Shown here one piece after another: positions 22,375 through 33,660 of a DNA stretch of 64,000 nt. Within the stretch, counting starts at the first letter, position 1. Every line of letters begins with the position of its first letter. Origin of the DNA: Amyelois transitella (lineage: Eukaryota; Arthropoda; Insecta; Lepidoptera; Pyralidae); NCBI RefSeq assembly GCF_032362555.1, contig NC_083514.1:2279001-2343000 (forward strand). The letters are read 5' to 3'. The translations under genes and the position numbers were made by a program. The notes beneath the pieces were generated by a model. It had not been told where the DNA came from. It ran no database searches and was given only the letters and a program-made list of their open reading frames with translations.

Positions 22375-22545
22375 GTTGGTATGCGAAGTTCTGGTGAAAG
22401 GTCAGGTCAAGATAACCCTGAATGTGGATGTCGTAAAATAAATGTGCAGAAATCATTGCAAATGGATATAATGTCTGCAAAAATAATGGAAAAAAACTCT
22501 GCCTACCATTTTGGGAAAGAGTTTTAAATTTGATGTACGTATGTA
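22375..22545 (+). repeat. RTE-like LINE 3' end
   Basis: AGGTCAGGTCAAGATAACCCT, TGAATGTGGATGTCG, CTCTGCCTACCATTTTGGGAA. Confidence 0.55.
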
Positions 22546-22567
22546 ATTAACCATTTGGACATGTGAA

Positions 22568-22827
22568 TACATACATAGATAGAGTCACGTCTATATTCCT
22601 AGTGGGGTAGACAGAGCCATAAGTCCCAAAAAGACTGAAAGGCTACGTTCAGCTGTATGGCTTAATGATAGAATTGATATTGAAATTATTTTTTATTAAT
22701 TGAATGGTAGCCCAAAGGGGAATCCCAAGTTTATAAGCCTACCTTTTAGTCGCTTTTTACGACATCCATGGGAACATGGGAAAGACATAGAAGTGGTTCT
22801 ATTTGAAAGTGCCGGAAACTACACGGC
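22568..22827 (-). repeat. SINE-T copy, full length
   Basis: ATACATAGATAGAGTCACGTC to GAAACTACACGGCA. Confidence 0.8.
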
Positions 22828-22883
22828 AGGACATTTGAAATGATCTGTACATAAAGGAGATGAAAAATCAGCCCCCAGCAAAA

Positions 22884-22974
22884 AACTATCGCCGTCATTT
22901 TTTACGTTGTAATGAAAAGCGAAACAACGATAGTTTCTCGCGCGATAAAAACAGCGTAGCGCGTGACATGCTAC
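22884..22974. repeat. Palindromic CGCGCGATAAA element, copy 2
   Basis: ACTATCGCCGTCATT, GCGAAACAACGATAGT and CTCGCGCGATAAAAACAGCG, then GTGACATGCTAC. Matches the reverse complement of the left arm of the 6111 copy. Confidence 0.55.
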
Positions 22975-23034
22975 AGGGGCAGGTCCAGAACTCTCTTAAC
23001 CAAAGAGCGTGGTTGAAAAGATGAATATAAGTTT

Positions 23035-23090
23035 GCACGGAAGTAAAAATATGTAGACTCTGCCTACCCCTCAGAGGAAGAGGTGTGATC
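23035..23090 (+). repeat. RTE-like LINE 3' end fragment
   Basis: GACTCTGCCTACCCCTCAGA, GAGGTGTGATC. Confidence 0.5.
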
Positions 23091-23104
23091 ATGATTACAA
23101 CAGT

Positions 23105-23225
23105 AAACTTAGTTTTTAAGTAATTTATTTGACGTCAACCAAGTTGTTAAACCATACGACAATTATTAAGCGATATAATAGTATCCTATAATAATGAATA
23201 AAAATTTTGAATTTTGAATTTTTTT
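23105..23225 (+). repeat. TGCAG-LINE extreme 3' end
   Basis: TTATTTGACGTCAACCAAGTT, ATAATGAATAAAAATTTTG. Confidence 0.55.
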
Positions 23226-23684
23226 GAATTTTGATTTATGTATTGTAAGTACACATTAAACATAAACTTGAACATGTAACTACATGTCTCTTGTTGTTGA
23301 TGTACTACAATGACAATGAACAAAATATAGCGTAAGTAAACATAACTAACTAAAGTACTTACCTAAAACGTAACCAAACAAGTTTGTTTGTTTATAAACA
23401 GTTTATTGCAATAAAAAAGAACTGGAAGATATTTATTTTGAAATAAGTAAAGCCCTTGTACACAATTTCTCTTTAGTTTTATCCGAGGACACTATAAAAG
23501 TGGAGAAAGAAAAGCCGGAAGGCGAACCCCCCATTTAGTTTAATAAGTTGCTAATTACAAAAATCAGCCAATAATTAACTATTCTAAAACGATTAATCTA
23601 AAACCAATTTACTTACAAAATGATCTAAGCCTTTCAGTCTACCCCGAAAGGGATAAAGGTATGAATAATGTTGTAGCTTATCTA

Positions 23685-23795
23685 TACTAATATTATAAAG
23701 CTGAAGAGTTTGTTGGTTTGTTTGAACGCGCTAATCTCAAGAACTACTGGGCTGATAACAATACCACGCGGACGGAGTCGCGGGCACGGCTAGTA
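23685..23795 (+). repeat. CGC-repeat, internally deleted
   Basis: CTATACTAATATTATAAAGC start, ACGCGGACGGAGTCGCGGGC end; the middle is short. Confidence 0.65.
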
Positions 23796-24934
23796 TCTTA
23801 TATATAAAATTCTCGTGCCACAATGTTCGTTCCCGTATTCCTCCGAAACGGCTTCTCATGAAATTTTGTGGGCATATTGAGTGGTCTGAGAATTGTCCTA
23901 CATCTATTTTTCATACCCCTTAGTGATAAGGGTTGTCCACCCTTAACATTTTTTTTAACTAGAAATTACTTAAAAATTATTTATATGGCAAAACAACGTT
24001 TTCCGAGACAGCTAGTTTTTTAATAAAGTTCCAAGATGTCTACGGATTGATTATGGAATAGTTCGTTTAGGAATTGTTACGAGTAGAGTGGCACAAGCGG
24101 GACCTGATACGTGAAAAGATCACGTGCCAATGGTCTGAAAAAAAAAACTGAAGACCAGATAAAGTGGAAATATACGTGGTATAATTTAGGAAAGTGTACC
24201 CCAGGCCCCGGAGCGCTACGGTGGACGGTGCAATGCTTCTGTGGAGAGAGGCTTTATGATGGATTTAAACACCTGTCCCTTTAGCCTTACCAGCATTCTG
24301 GGGTAACAGATGACATCGGTCACCCCACGGCTTATTTAAAAACGTCTTGTAGTTATCGTTCTTAAGGACAGAAAAAGCACATTATGGTGTTTATTACAGA
24401 GACAGGAGTTCATGTTTATTTGTCCCAGTCTGTACTGTAAATAACTAAATAAATATAACGACAAAAAATAGATGCGTCAGACTTGTAAGTTGTGTTTGAT
24501 ATCTACCATACAAAATATTTACATGTCATCTTTGTGTCAAGGATAAAACACAGTTATATGTTAGCCGAACTTCCCATACTAACTAACATGTGTATACATT
24601 GTGATAGCGCATAATATCTTTAATTTATGGTTCCCTAGTATTGGTAAAGAAGCCTTAAAATCGCATGGTCTTTTCGATTCTTTAGGGTAACATCTAAATT
24701 GATGATCAAAGTATAAAGAGTGAGTTTTTATCAACTGAATGAAAAAGCGTGATGTGTACGAATAACTTTCATCATCAACAACATCATGAAAGTTATTCGT
24801 ACACATGATCACATTAGTTTCATGACTAACCAAAAAAAAATTAAAGTTCCAAAAATATTCTATAAATTGTCTTAACCAATTGTATAATTGGTTTGTTAAT
24901 AATGATATCATCAAATAATAATATCAATTGTCTA

Positions 24935-25772
24935 AATCTATACTAATATTATAAAGCTGAAGAGTTTGTTTTGTTTGTTTGTTTGTTTGTTTGTTTGTTT
25001 GTTTGTTTGTTTGTTTAAACGAGCTAATCTTAGAAACTACTGAACCAATTTGAATAATTCTTTCACTGTTAGATAGTCTATTTATCGAGGAAGGCTATAG
25101 GCTACATTTTATCCCCGATTTCCTACGGGAAACGTCAACAATGCAGGTGAAAGTTGAATGAGTCGGCCATCTGCTTTTTACGCGAACGCTGCGCAAACCA
25201 ACAAAGATATAGTAAAACAATGTACTAAAGATGTGAAGTACTAATTTTTTGCCACAAAAAAGTCCGCGAGAGCATATATCTATCTCTTAAAGTTTACTTA
25301 CAATAACCACTTTTATGTTCATTTTTTAAGATTATTTTTTCATTATAAACATAAGTTATTTTGAAACCAATTTTCTTTAATTCAGTATTAATCCTTATCC
25401 AAATAAATATGTTTATTACTTTCGGCTTTTCAGGTAGACTAAAATTGCCATTTACAGTATATAAATCAGACGAATAGGTTTTGAGATAAAGTCGTTATAA
25501 GCAATTTGCAGCGAAACATTTAATACGGCGAATCAGCGTCCCCCCCCCCCCCCCCCCCCCGCATCTATGCTCTATCCTACTAGATAGATATCCCTAAACG
25601 CATATATACAGTCTCCGTTCGGTCGCGGGTAATGATGTGGGCCAAGTCGTCGCCAAGTCGCATAACAATTAGCAGCTATAATTGATAAAGCCGAGGAGGA
25701 TGTTTGCAAAAATAAATATGATGCCCAAAATAACTATTCCACGCGGACAAAGTCGCGGGCACAGCTAGTCAA
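24935..25772 (+). repeat. CGC-repeat copy with (GTTT)n and an internal insertion
   Basis: Opens CTATACTAATATTATAAAGC and contains about eleven GTTT units at 24968-25014. It closes with CCACGCGGACAAAGTCGCGG at 25739-25764. A non-family stretch of several hundred bases, including a run of 21 C (25540-25560), sits inside. Confidence 0.55.
25540..25560 (+). repeat. Homopolymer tract C21
   Basis: Twenty-one consecutive C residues in otherwise AT-rich DNA. The length is prone to slippage or sequencing error. Confidence 0.9.
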
Positions 25773-25847
25773 TTTTATAATTGCCTATTTATGTATTATT
25801 TTCGATTTGAAATGAACTTTTTCAGATAAGTCTTGAATATAAATATA

Positions 25848-26090
25848 AATAAATATATACGGGACAAATAACACTGATTGAGTTAACCCCGAAGTAAGTT
25901 CGAGACTTGTGTTACGAGATACTAACTCAACGATATTATATTTATAATAAATACTTATATAGATAATCATCCAAGACCCAGGCCAATCAGAAAAAGTTCT
26001 TTTCTCATCATGCCCTGGCCGGGATTCGAACCCGGGACCTCCGGTGTCACAAACAAGCGTACTACTGCTGCGCCATAAAGGCCTTCAATA
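25848..26090 (-). repeat. Metulj-like SINE, full length
   Basis: Reverse complement of the tail (TAAATATATACGGGACAAAT) through to the tRNA head, with B box GGATTCGAACCC and CTGCGCCATAAAGGCC. Confidence 0.85.
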
Positions 26091-26312
26091 AAAGGCAACA
26101 GCATTAGAAGAATTTTATCAATTTTAGAGGATCCCGAACAAAGGCGAGTGAATATCATTCGAAATCGTACGAAATTCACTCGCTTATAATCATACTGCCG
26201 AGTCGTCTACTTCCAAAATAGAACCCTGAATAAATAATACCTGCGCTTTTTCTCGCTACTTTATTCGATAATGTTTAAATTACAATTCTTACACACAAAC
26301 ATAATTTTATAA

Positions 26313-26445
26313 TTTTCTGTCGCATTCTCGCATTGGCACTGGCTGGAAATTGTTTATCTGTGAATAAAAAGTGAAATATTTATTATTTTCTTTCGAATTC
26401 TCTCATTCGCACTGGCTAATAGTTGTTTTTTTTTTTTGTGAATAA
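26313..26445 (+). promoter_or_regulatory. Imperfect tandem duplication upstream of Lip5
   Basis: Two units of about 60 bp (26313-26373 and 26386-26445) share TTTTCT.TCG, ATTCTC.CATT, GCACTGGCT and TTGTTT...TGTGAATAA. They end 20 nt before the Lip5 ATG, so they cover its core promoter and leader. Confidence 0.5.
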
Positions 26446-26464
26446 GTAATACGAATTATTCGAA

Positions 26465-29400
26465 ATGCACTTCCTGTATGTAATATCATGTGCACTTATA
26501 ATTAAAAGTGTGGACTCTTTTTTGAGTAACAAAACTATAGAGGGATATCCGGTTTCCTTTTTAACGGACGGCTGTGAGTAACTTTTTCTTACTTTTTTTA
26601 TACATACATACATACGTACATATGTAATTTATCACTTACGGGATAGACAAAGTTAACAGTCTCCAAAATACAAGACAAGGTCAGTCTACTACAGTTATCA
26701 GAGACGTACTTCAGAGGTGCATTGAATAAAGATATTCTTTTTCCTGGCGGAAATCGTCACTTGTCTGGAGAGGATCATAAAATAATAAAATATAGTTCAT
26801 TCTAGTGATACGATAATGAAAGATTTCGTGTTGTACCCCAAGAAGGCAAGGTTCCTACGCTGCCTACCCCTCCGGGAAAGAAGCGTGATTGTTTGTATGT
26901 AATTAAAAGCTTGTTTATATATAGCCAATAGTAGAATTAAACGCTTCAATAGCTACTTTTTGGTACTAGTGTCTAAGATGAGGAATGAACTGCCTGCCTG
27001 TCTATATTCCCTGACAAGTACTGTCCGCCAACATTTGAAAGTCGAATAAATATTTTAGACTAGCTGTGCCCGCGACTTCGTCCGCGTGGAATAGGTATTT
27101 TGGGCATCATTGAAGCACTCAAGGATGAATAATTTTCCCCGGTTTTTTTTTTCACTTCTTCCATTATTTCTTTGCTCCTTATAGTTGCAGCGTGATGTTA
27201 TATAGCTTAAAGCTTTCCTCGATAAATGATCTATACAACGCAAAAAGAATTTTTCAAATAGAGGTTCCTAACATTAGCGCGTTTAATTCAAATAAACTCT
27301 ACAGCTTTATAATTTCAGTATATAGTGTACAATCGCTGTAGCGTTCGCTTAGTAGCTCGCTATGCCCTGGCGGCTACTCGCTAGATCTCGTATCTATAGC
27401 TAAATCCATGACCTCTTTTAACTTGTTAAACTTGTCCAAATAAAGATTGTCTTTATTTTATCAATTTTTTAATTATCGCATCTCTCTTACCTGCGGCGTT
27501 TTACTAAAACGCCATAATGATGTAGGCATGTAACATCTTCGTCTTCATTGTCACTTATCATTTGACGGCCTCTGTGGCGCAGCGGAAGCAGGTACGCTAG
27601 TCTGTGACACCGGAGGACCCGGGTTCGAATCCCCAGGGCATGATGAGAAAATAACTTTTTCTGATTGGCCTGGGTCTTGGATGTTTATCTATATAAGTAT
27701 TTATTATAAAATATAGTATCGTTGAGTTAGTATCTCGTAACACAAGTCTCGAACTTACTTCGAGGCTAACTCAATCAGTGTAATTTGTCCCGTATATATT
27801 TATTTTATCATTAAGTGAGATGGAAGATAGATCCCTAATCTAATATTGATTTAAAAAAAAACTCAACAAACTTTACATACCTACAAGCTCTGTTTAGGTT
27901 ATTTTTCACTAGAACGTCAACTATTTGTAATAATTTCAACATTTCTTTTTAATTTCAGGCCCCGGCTCAATGAAACCGTCAGAAATTTCCAAAGAGAACT
28001 TAAAGTTTGTTGAGATATATGTGTACGGACTTAAAGGTGAAGGAAGAAACAAATATAACTATAACACTGTGCACAAGATGGCGGAAGATCCCACCATAGA
28101 CTGGAGCAAACGTACTCTTCTTTATGTGCCCGGCTGGATGGACAGTCTCCGCAGCGCTCCCATGAGCAGAATCCTGAAATTCTTCTACAGAAGAATGGGC
28201 TACAATGTGTGGATACTCGATATATTGAAATTTATGACTCAGGAGTACCCTATGTAAGTGTTTTAATTGAATTAAACAATTATTAGCTAAGGACTGATTT
28301 ACATACATACATACATACTTATGGTCACGTCTATATCCCTTGCGGGGTAGACAGAGCCACTAGTCTTGGAAAAGACTGAATGGCCACGTTCAGCTAATTG
28401 GTTCAATGATAGAATTGAGATTCAAATAGTGACAGGTTGTTAGCCCATCGCCTAAAAAAGAATCCCAAGTTTGTAAGCCTAACCCTTAGTCGCCTTTTAC
28501 GACATCAATGGGAAAGAGATGGAGTGGTCCTATTCTTTTTTGTATTGGTGCCGGGAACCACACGGCATGGGCTGATTTACATGACACTTTTACATCTTTT
28601 TTGTATTGGTGCCGTGTGGTTCCCGGCACCAATACTAAAAAGGAATAGGATTACTATATCTCTTTCCCATGGATGTCGTAAAAGGCGACTAAGGGATGGG
28701 CTTACAAACTTAGAATTCTTTTTTTAGGCGATGAGCTAGCAACCTGTCACTATTTGAATCTCAATTCTATCATTAAACCAAACAGCTGAACGTGGCCTAC
28801 TACCTATGCCTACCTACCCATGGATGTCGTAAAAGGCGACTAAGGGATAAGCTTTCAAACTTGGCATTCTTTTTTAGGCGATGGGTTAGCAACGTGTCAC
28901 TATTTGAATCTGAATTCTATCATTGGGCCAAGCAGCTGAGCGTGGCCTATCAGTCTTTTGATGACTGTTGGCTCTGTCTACTCCGCAAGGGTTTATACCC
29001 GCATAGACGTGATATCTTATATGTATGTTAAGAACAAAAAGGTTTACATTTTGCTAATGGAACCATAAAACCAACCCATTCTCACTGTATCAAAAATATT
29101 AACACGTACATACATATATTTAATACAATACCTACTAAATTTTTTATTGTAATTCTCTTGACTGTGTTAACATGAGTAACATTATAATGAATGACCTCCA
29201 CATACATACAGCAATAAGTAACACACTATAGCTCATAAGATCGTGAAACTTAACATAAATGAATTTCATTTATCTTCCAAAGAATTATCAGACGAAAGTC
29301 ACTTCGTAAGAAACGAATTCAGGTTTCTTTAAAATAAAAACACAATGGATCGTGGTCATCAGTAATAGAAATTTTACTACTACATCCGCCTTAAGTTTCT

Positions 29401-32264
29401 ATAAATTTCAACTTATTATGTTATGCTAATGTCTAATCTATATTACTTCGAAGTTTCATTTCATCATTCATGAGTTCAGAAGTTTTAAGTAGAAAAAGTA
29501 ACAAACATATCCAAATATGCTTACAAACTTTCCCATTTATGATATTATAAGTAGTAGGATTGTAAATTAGTACCACGTATTAGACAATGTGTATCCGTCC
29601 ATGATTAAGATTTAAGAAATCTATATTTGTATATTGACGCCAGATGAAAATGCTGCAGTGTAGTTTGTACCGCCGCTTATTCTACACATTTTTTTTTTTC
29701 ACACACGGTAGTAGTTATAATTAGATTTAAGTGATATGACGTCAATAAGTGATACCTTGTATCCAATTTTGAAAATAAAACTGTTCTATTCTATTCTAGA
29801 TCTTCAGCTCTCTGGTGAAGAATACAGGGTGCGCCTTTGATCATGATCCTAGATTATAGTCAGGTGTTTTCACCGAGCGACTCCTATCTGACCTCAGCAA
29901 TGAAACTTAATCCAGTTTCCTCACAATATTTTCTCTCAGCGTGAAAGCATCGCTTAATATTGAAACTATGTATATAACTAAGAGTTGGCAGGTACATAGT
30001 CGCAATAGTATTTGTATGTGCACCAAACTTTTTTTGTCGGATACCTTAGCCGTTGACCAGCGACGCTTTAGCAAACGCTATTTGATGTTTGACGCCGTGT
30101 GGTTCCCGGCATCAATAGAAAAAAAAGAATAGGACCACTATTATCTCTTTTCCATGGATTTCGTAAAAGGCGACTAAGGGATAGGCTTTGGAAACTTGGG
30201 ATTCTTTTTTTAGGCGATGGGTTAGCAACCTGTCACTATTTGAATCTCAATTCTATCATTAAGCTAAATAGCTGAACGTGGCCATTCAGTCTTTTTAAGA
30301 CTGTTGGCTCTGTCTACCCCGCAAGAGATATAGACGTGACCATATATATATATGTATGTTTATACTCTTTAATTTCAGAGCTGTTCGGGCTATGATGGCG
30401 GTCGGTGACCGCGTGGGTGAAATGCTCGCCAACCTGACTTCCCTTCAGCCCCAGTTCGACCCCAAGAAGTTGGAGCTGATAGGGAACAGTCTCGGGGGGC
30501 ACACGATGAGCTTCATAGCTAAGAGTTACTACAGACTGACAGGTGGATACCTACCCTTTTACATACATACATAAAATCACGCCTCTTTCCCGGAGGGGTA
30601 GGCAGAGACTACCTCTTTCCACTTGCCACGATCTCTGCATACTTCCTTCGCTTCATCCACATTCATAACTCTCTTCATGCAAGGTTCGGCGGTTTCGCGT
30701 ACTTTCGACCTGACCCTTTACCAGGACGTCCTTAATTTGATCAAGATACATATTACATACATATAGTCACGTCTATATCCCTCACGGGGTAGACAGAGCC
30801 AATAGTCCCGAAAAAGACTGAATGGCCACGTTCTGCTGCTCGGCTCAATGATGGAATTGAGGTCCAAATAGTGATAGGTTGCAAGCCTATCGCCTTAAAA
30901 AAAGGATCGCAATTTTGTAAGCCTATCCCTTAGTCGCATTTTACGACATCCATGGGAAAAAGATGGAGTGGTGATTAGTGCCGTGTGCTACCCGGCACCA
31001 ATAAAAAAAAGAATAGGACCTACCTTTTAGCTTATGCTTTTATGTGATTAATTAAAAAGAAATTAATGTCAAAAACTTTTATAGGGGGCGAGAAACGTTT
31101 CAAAGCCCATACTTCTCGGGATTCCAACGTCTTGATTGCCACTTTAAATAAGAAATAAAAAAATACAAGAATACCTTATAAATAATTTAAAAGACACATA
31201 TACTTTATGGAGAAGACAGAATTAATAGTCATAGTTTATTACCTATACTATAATCACGTTTATGACCCTTGCGGAGTAGACAGAGCCAACAGTCTTGAAC
31301 AGACTGATAGGCCACGTTCAGTTGCTTGGCTTAATGATAGAATTGAGATTCAAAAAGCGACAGGTTGCTAGCCCATCGCCTAAAAGAAGCATCCCAAGCC
31401 TATCCCTTAGTCGCCTTTTACGATATCCATGTGAATGGCACGGAGTGGTCCTATTCTTTTTTTATTGGTGGCGGGAATGCCCCACGAACTGAAAAATTCT
31501 AATAGATCCTACATAGAATTTTTTATTTCATTAAAAAAAGACCAATACGCGTTATTTACATAAAAAAAATATTTTTGCCCCTAGTTGATTATGAGTCAAT
31601 CAAGAAAAAAGCTTAAATCTTCTTAGGTGATGAGCTAGCAACCTGCCGCTGTTTTTGAATCACAAACTCCAGCTTTTCAGTTATAATTAACTCTACTTTT
31701 TCTTTCTTAAAGCCAAGCTTCAAGACACTTTTAATCATTTCAGGTGTAAAAGTCTCAAGACTAACAGGCCTGGACGCGGCCGGTCCCTGCTTCCGAAACA
31801 GAGGTCCCGATGGTCGAATCGACGAGAGCGATGCCGATTTCGTCGACCTGATACTCACCAACATTGACACATTCGGGATGGCGCCTCCAGTGGGACACGT
31901 GAATTTTTATGTCAACGGCGGGGAATACCAACCGGGCGATGGTTACTGGATGATGTGTGGACCATTCTGTAGTCATTCCAGAAGCTTCACAGTTTGGGGA
32001 GCGGCTTTATTGTTCCCAAACTCCTTTATAGCCATGAAATGTGATTCGGTTCAAGACGCTAGGGACAGAAAGTGTTATGATAGAATGCCGGTGGAAACGA
32101 ATGTGCTGGGACCTAATGTGGACAGGAATAAAACGGGAATTTATTTCTTGCCTACAACGAATGTTTTCCCGTATTTCATGGGCAAAAACGGTTTGAAAAA
32201 GGAAAATGATTATGTGTTGAGGAAGTTGACTGAGTTGAATGCTGTTGATGTGTTGAAAATGTGA
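26465..32264 (+). CDS. Lip5: secreted lipase, pancreatic-lipase family, complete
   Basis: Exons 26465-26573, 27959-28253, 30379-30542 and 31744-32264 give 362 codons plus TGA. The first exon starts MHFLYVISCALIIKSVDS, a short signal peptide, then FLSNKTIEGYPVSFLTDG, clearly homologous to the SNKSIEGYRASFLW segment of Lip3 and Lip4. Exon 2 is five codons shorter and has LLYVPGWMD. Ser172 is in GNSLGGH, Asp200 in GLDAAG and His267 in CSHSRS. The exon 3 donor is ACAG/GTGGAT, weaker than in the paralogues. Introns are the largest of the array because of SINE, LINE and CGC-repeat insertions. Codons are GC-richer in exons 3 and 4 than in Lip3 or Lip4. Extracellular neutral lipase or phospholipase A1 is inferred. 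Confidence 0.9.
26601..26680 (-). repeat. SINE-T tail fragment in Lip5 intron 1
   Basis: (TACA)n, ACTTACGGGATAGACAAAG. Confidence 0.55.
26855..26900 (+). repeat. RTE-like LINE 3' end fragment
   Basis: CTGCCTACCCCTCCGGGAAA, GAAGCGTGATTGTTTGTATG. Confidence 0.65.
27056..27325 (-). repeat. CGC-repeat, near full length, in Lip5 intron 1
   Basis: CTAGCTGTGCCCGCGACTTC, ATTTTGGGCATCATTGAAGC, TCCTCGATAAATGATC, ending near CAGCTTTATAATTTCAG. Confidence 0.8.
27564..27805 (+). repeat. Metulj-like SINE, full length, in Lip5 intron 1
   Basis: Head GACGGCCTCTGTGGCGCAGC, B box GGGTTCGAATCC, body TGATTGGCCTGGGTCTTGG, tail GTCCCGTATATATTTATTTT. Confidence 0.9.
28301..28566 (-). repeat. SINE-T copy, full length
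   Basis: (TACA)n to GGGAACCACACGGCA, little diverged. Confidence 0.9.
28605..28800 (+). repeat. SINE-T copy, tail missing
   Basis: GGTGCCGTGTGGTTCCCGGC to GCTGAACGTGGCCTA. It forms an inverted pair with the preceding copy, head to head. Confidence 0.85.
28815..29030 (+). repeat. SINE-T copy, head missing, joined to the previous copy
   Basis: CCATGGATGTCGTAAAAGGC restarts directly after the truncated copy and runs to GACGTGATATCTTATATG, with a small insertion in the tail (TTTATACCCGCA). Confidence 0.8.
29630..29800 (+). repeat. TGCAG-LINE 3' end with (TTCTA)n tail
   Basis: GAAAATGCTGCAGTGTAGTTT, GACGTCAATAAGTGATACC, AATAAAACTG and a terminal TTCTATTCTATTCT microsatellite. Confidence 0.65.
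29810..29950 (-). repeat. Probable SINE-G copy, diverged
   Basis: CACCGAGCGACTCCTATCTG, ACCTCAGCAATGAAACTT, TTTCCTCACAATATTTTC correspond to the reverse of the SINE-G core. Confidence 0.4.
30093..30358 (+). repeat. SINE-T copy, full length, at the end of Lip5 intron 2
   Basis: GCCGTGTGGTTCCCGGCATC to GACGTGACCATATATATATA. Its tail ends about 20 nt before the exon 3 acceptor, so the tail abuts the polypyrimidine tract. Confidence 0.9.
30563..30752 (-). repeat. RTE-like LINE 3' end in Lip5 intron 3
   Basis: (TACA)n, AAATCACGCCTCTTTCCCGG, AGGGGTAGGCAGAGACTACC, then the antisense coding segment to CGACCTGACCCTTTACCAGG. Confidence 0.8.
30753..30985 (-). repeat. SINE-T copy
   Basis: ATATAGTCACGTCTATATCC to ATGGAGTGGT. 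The adjoining 30980-31021 is a + strand head, so two copies meet head to head. Confidence 0.8.
30980..31021 (+). repeat. SINE-T head fragment
   Basis: GTGCCGTGTGCTACCCGGCA, then AAAAAGAATAGGACC. Confidence 0.6.
31245..31480 (-). repeat. SINE-T copy in Lip5 intron 3
   Basis: TATAATCACGTTTATGACCC to TTATTGGTGGCGGGAA. Confidence 0.8.
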
Positions 32265-33600
32265 TTTGGTAGGAATTTTTTTATTTTTTTTGTAATGTTG
32301 TGTTTTTATCTCAACCCGCTTTGGCGATATTTGTTGCTTTAATTTTTAGTTATTTTGTTCTTAAGTCACCTCATGAGTTTTTAAGAGAACCGAGATTGCC
32401 ATCATATTTAATAAATAAGTTAAAAGAAAAACTTTGGTATCCACACACCTGCTTTTTTAAAAATAAAGCTATTTATAAATTTGATTAAATATAAGTTTAA
32501 TTATAATTATTTTTTTATCGTTTGATAATTTAATTGCATGTAACTAAAATAAATTAAATTACCTACAGTATGTAATTAAATTACTAAGTTGCCAGTTTTC
32601 AATATGACAGAGAACACAAATGTGTGAAGTAAAACTGCCTAAAATTTTCATAATACTTATTGCTTCGGAAAATTCAGTTTTTTTTTTACTTTTCGTATGA
32701 AAATGTAATACAACACTTAAGCTATATTACTACTGTACTGACATCTAGTATATTATGTGGAAAGTAATAGTATAAACAAAACTTCACCAATAGATGTCGC
32801 TTATCATCAGTACTTGAGTTATTGTATAAAGTCTTATTTTTAAGAGTAATAACATTTGCATAAAATTTTAAGAAAAGAAAACGAGTCTTTTATTCAAAAA
32901 AGTGAATTTTACAAAGCCATAGTGTCAAATATAATTTATTTCATAACTTTACGGAACCTCAACTTCTCTTTATACTTACGTAACGTTTGATTTTTCATTT
33001 GTCCACTAGATGGCGTTAGCAAATAGTTGTAAAGATAGCAATATAGATGGCGCTACTGGTTTAAACAAGTTTAATACATATGTACTTGTAGCTGTTACAT
33101 TAAGTATGTTTTAAGATTCTAATTGTAAATTATGCTTAAAGGTAAGTTTATTAATCTATGCAGGGATCAGGTCAAAAATACTCTTAACCAACGAACTTGT
33201 GTGTATGATTGAATGTTTATAACGCCTGCTTCCGAGAAAGATTGATCATAATAATGTGTGTGTCCGTTAGAAGTAGTTTTCATGAAATGTCCTTAAATTT
33301 TTTAAAGTTTCGAGAGAGTATTTAATTGGTTACTGCTGTAAAAATTCTATCAGGAATTGACATGATATGTAAATTAAATATTATAGGTATGATTTATGAA
33401 AAAAAATTTCTGAAGACTTTATAATTATCAGCCTTAGTCTGAGATGAAGTAATTACAATTTCAGGTTAGGTTATTTTTAGAAATCAAAGCGATAATTAAT
33501 AGAACACACACAATATATTCGTTACGTACCTCAAAAAATCAAAATAATACCGTTCACAGGTACAAGTTCTAGGTACTTATTCCGATTTCTATGATTCTAT
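32265..33600. other. Array 3' boundary spacer
   Basis: No lipase exon, ORF with coding character or clear repeat. Two short CACTAGATGGCG-like and TAGATGGCGCTAC segments (33004 and 33044) recall a CTCF-type insulator core (AGATGGCGC). This is tentative. Confidence 0.35.
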
Positions 33601-33609
33601 AGACTATTT

Positions 33610-33660
33610 ATCTGGCCTCTGTCTACCCGCAAGGGGTATAGACGTGATTATATGCATGTA
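33610..33660 (+). repeat. SINE-T tail fragment
   Basis: CTCTGTCTACCCGCAAGGGG, GACGTGATTATATGCATG. Confidence 0.65.

Noticed and set aside
27564-27640. tRNA-like sequence with perfect B box
   Set aside because: It continues into the Metulj-like SINE body and recurs at 21290, 26090 and 46212 in the same context, so it is a SINE head and not a tRNA gene.
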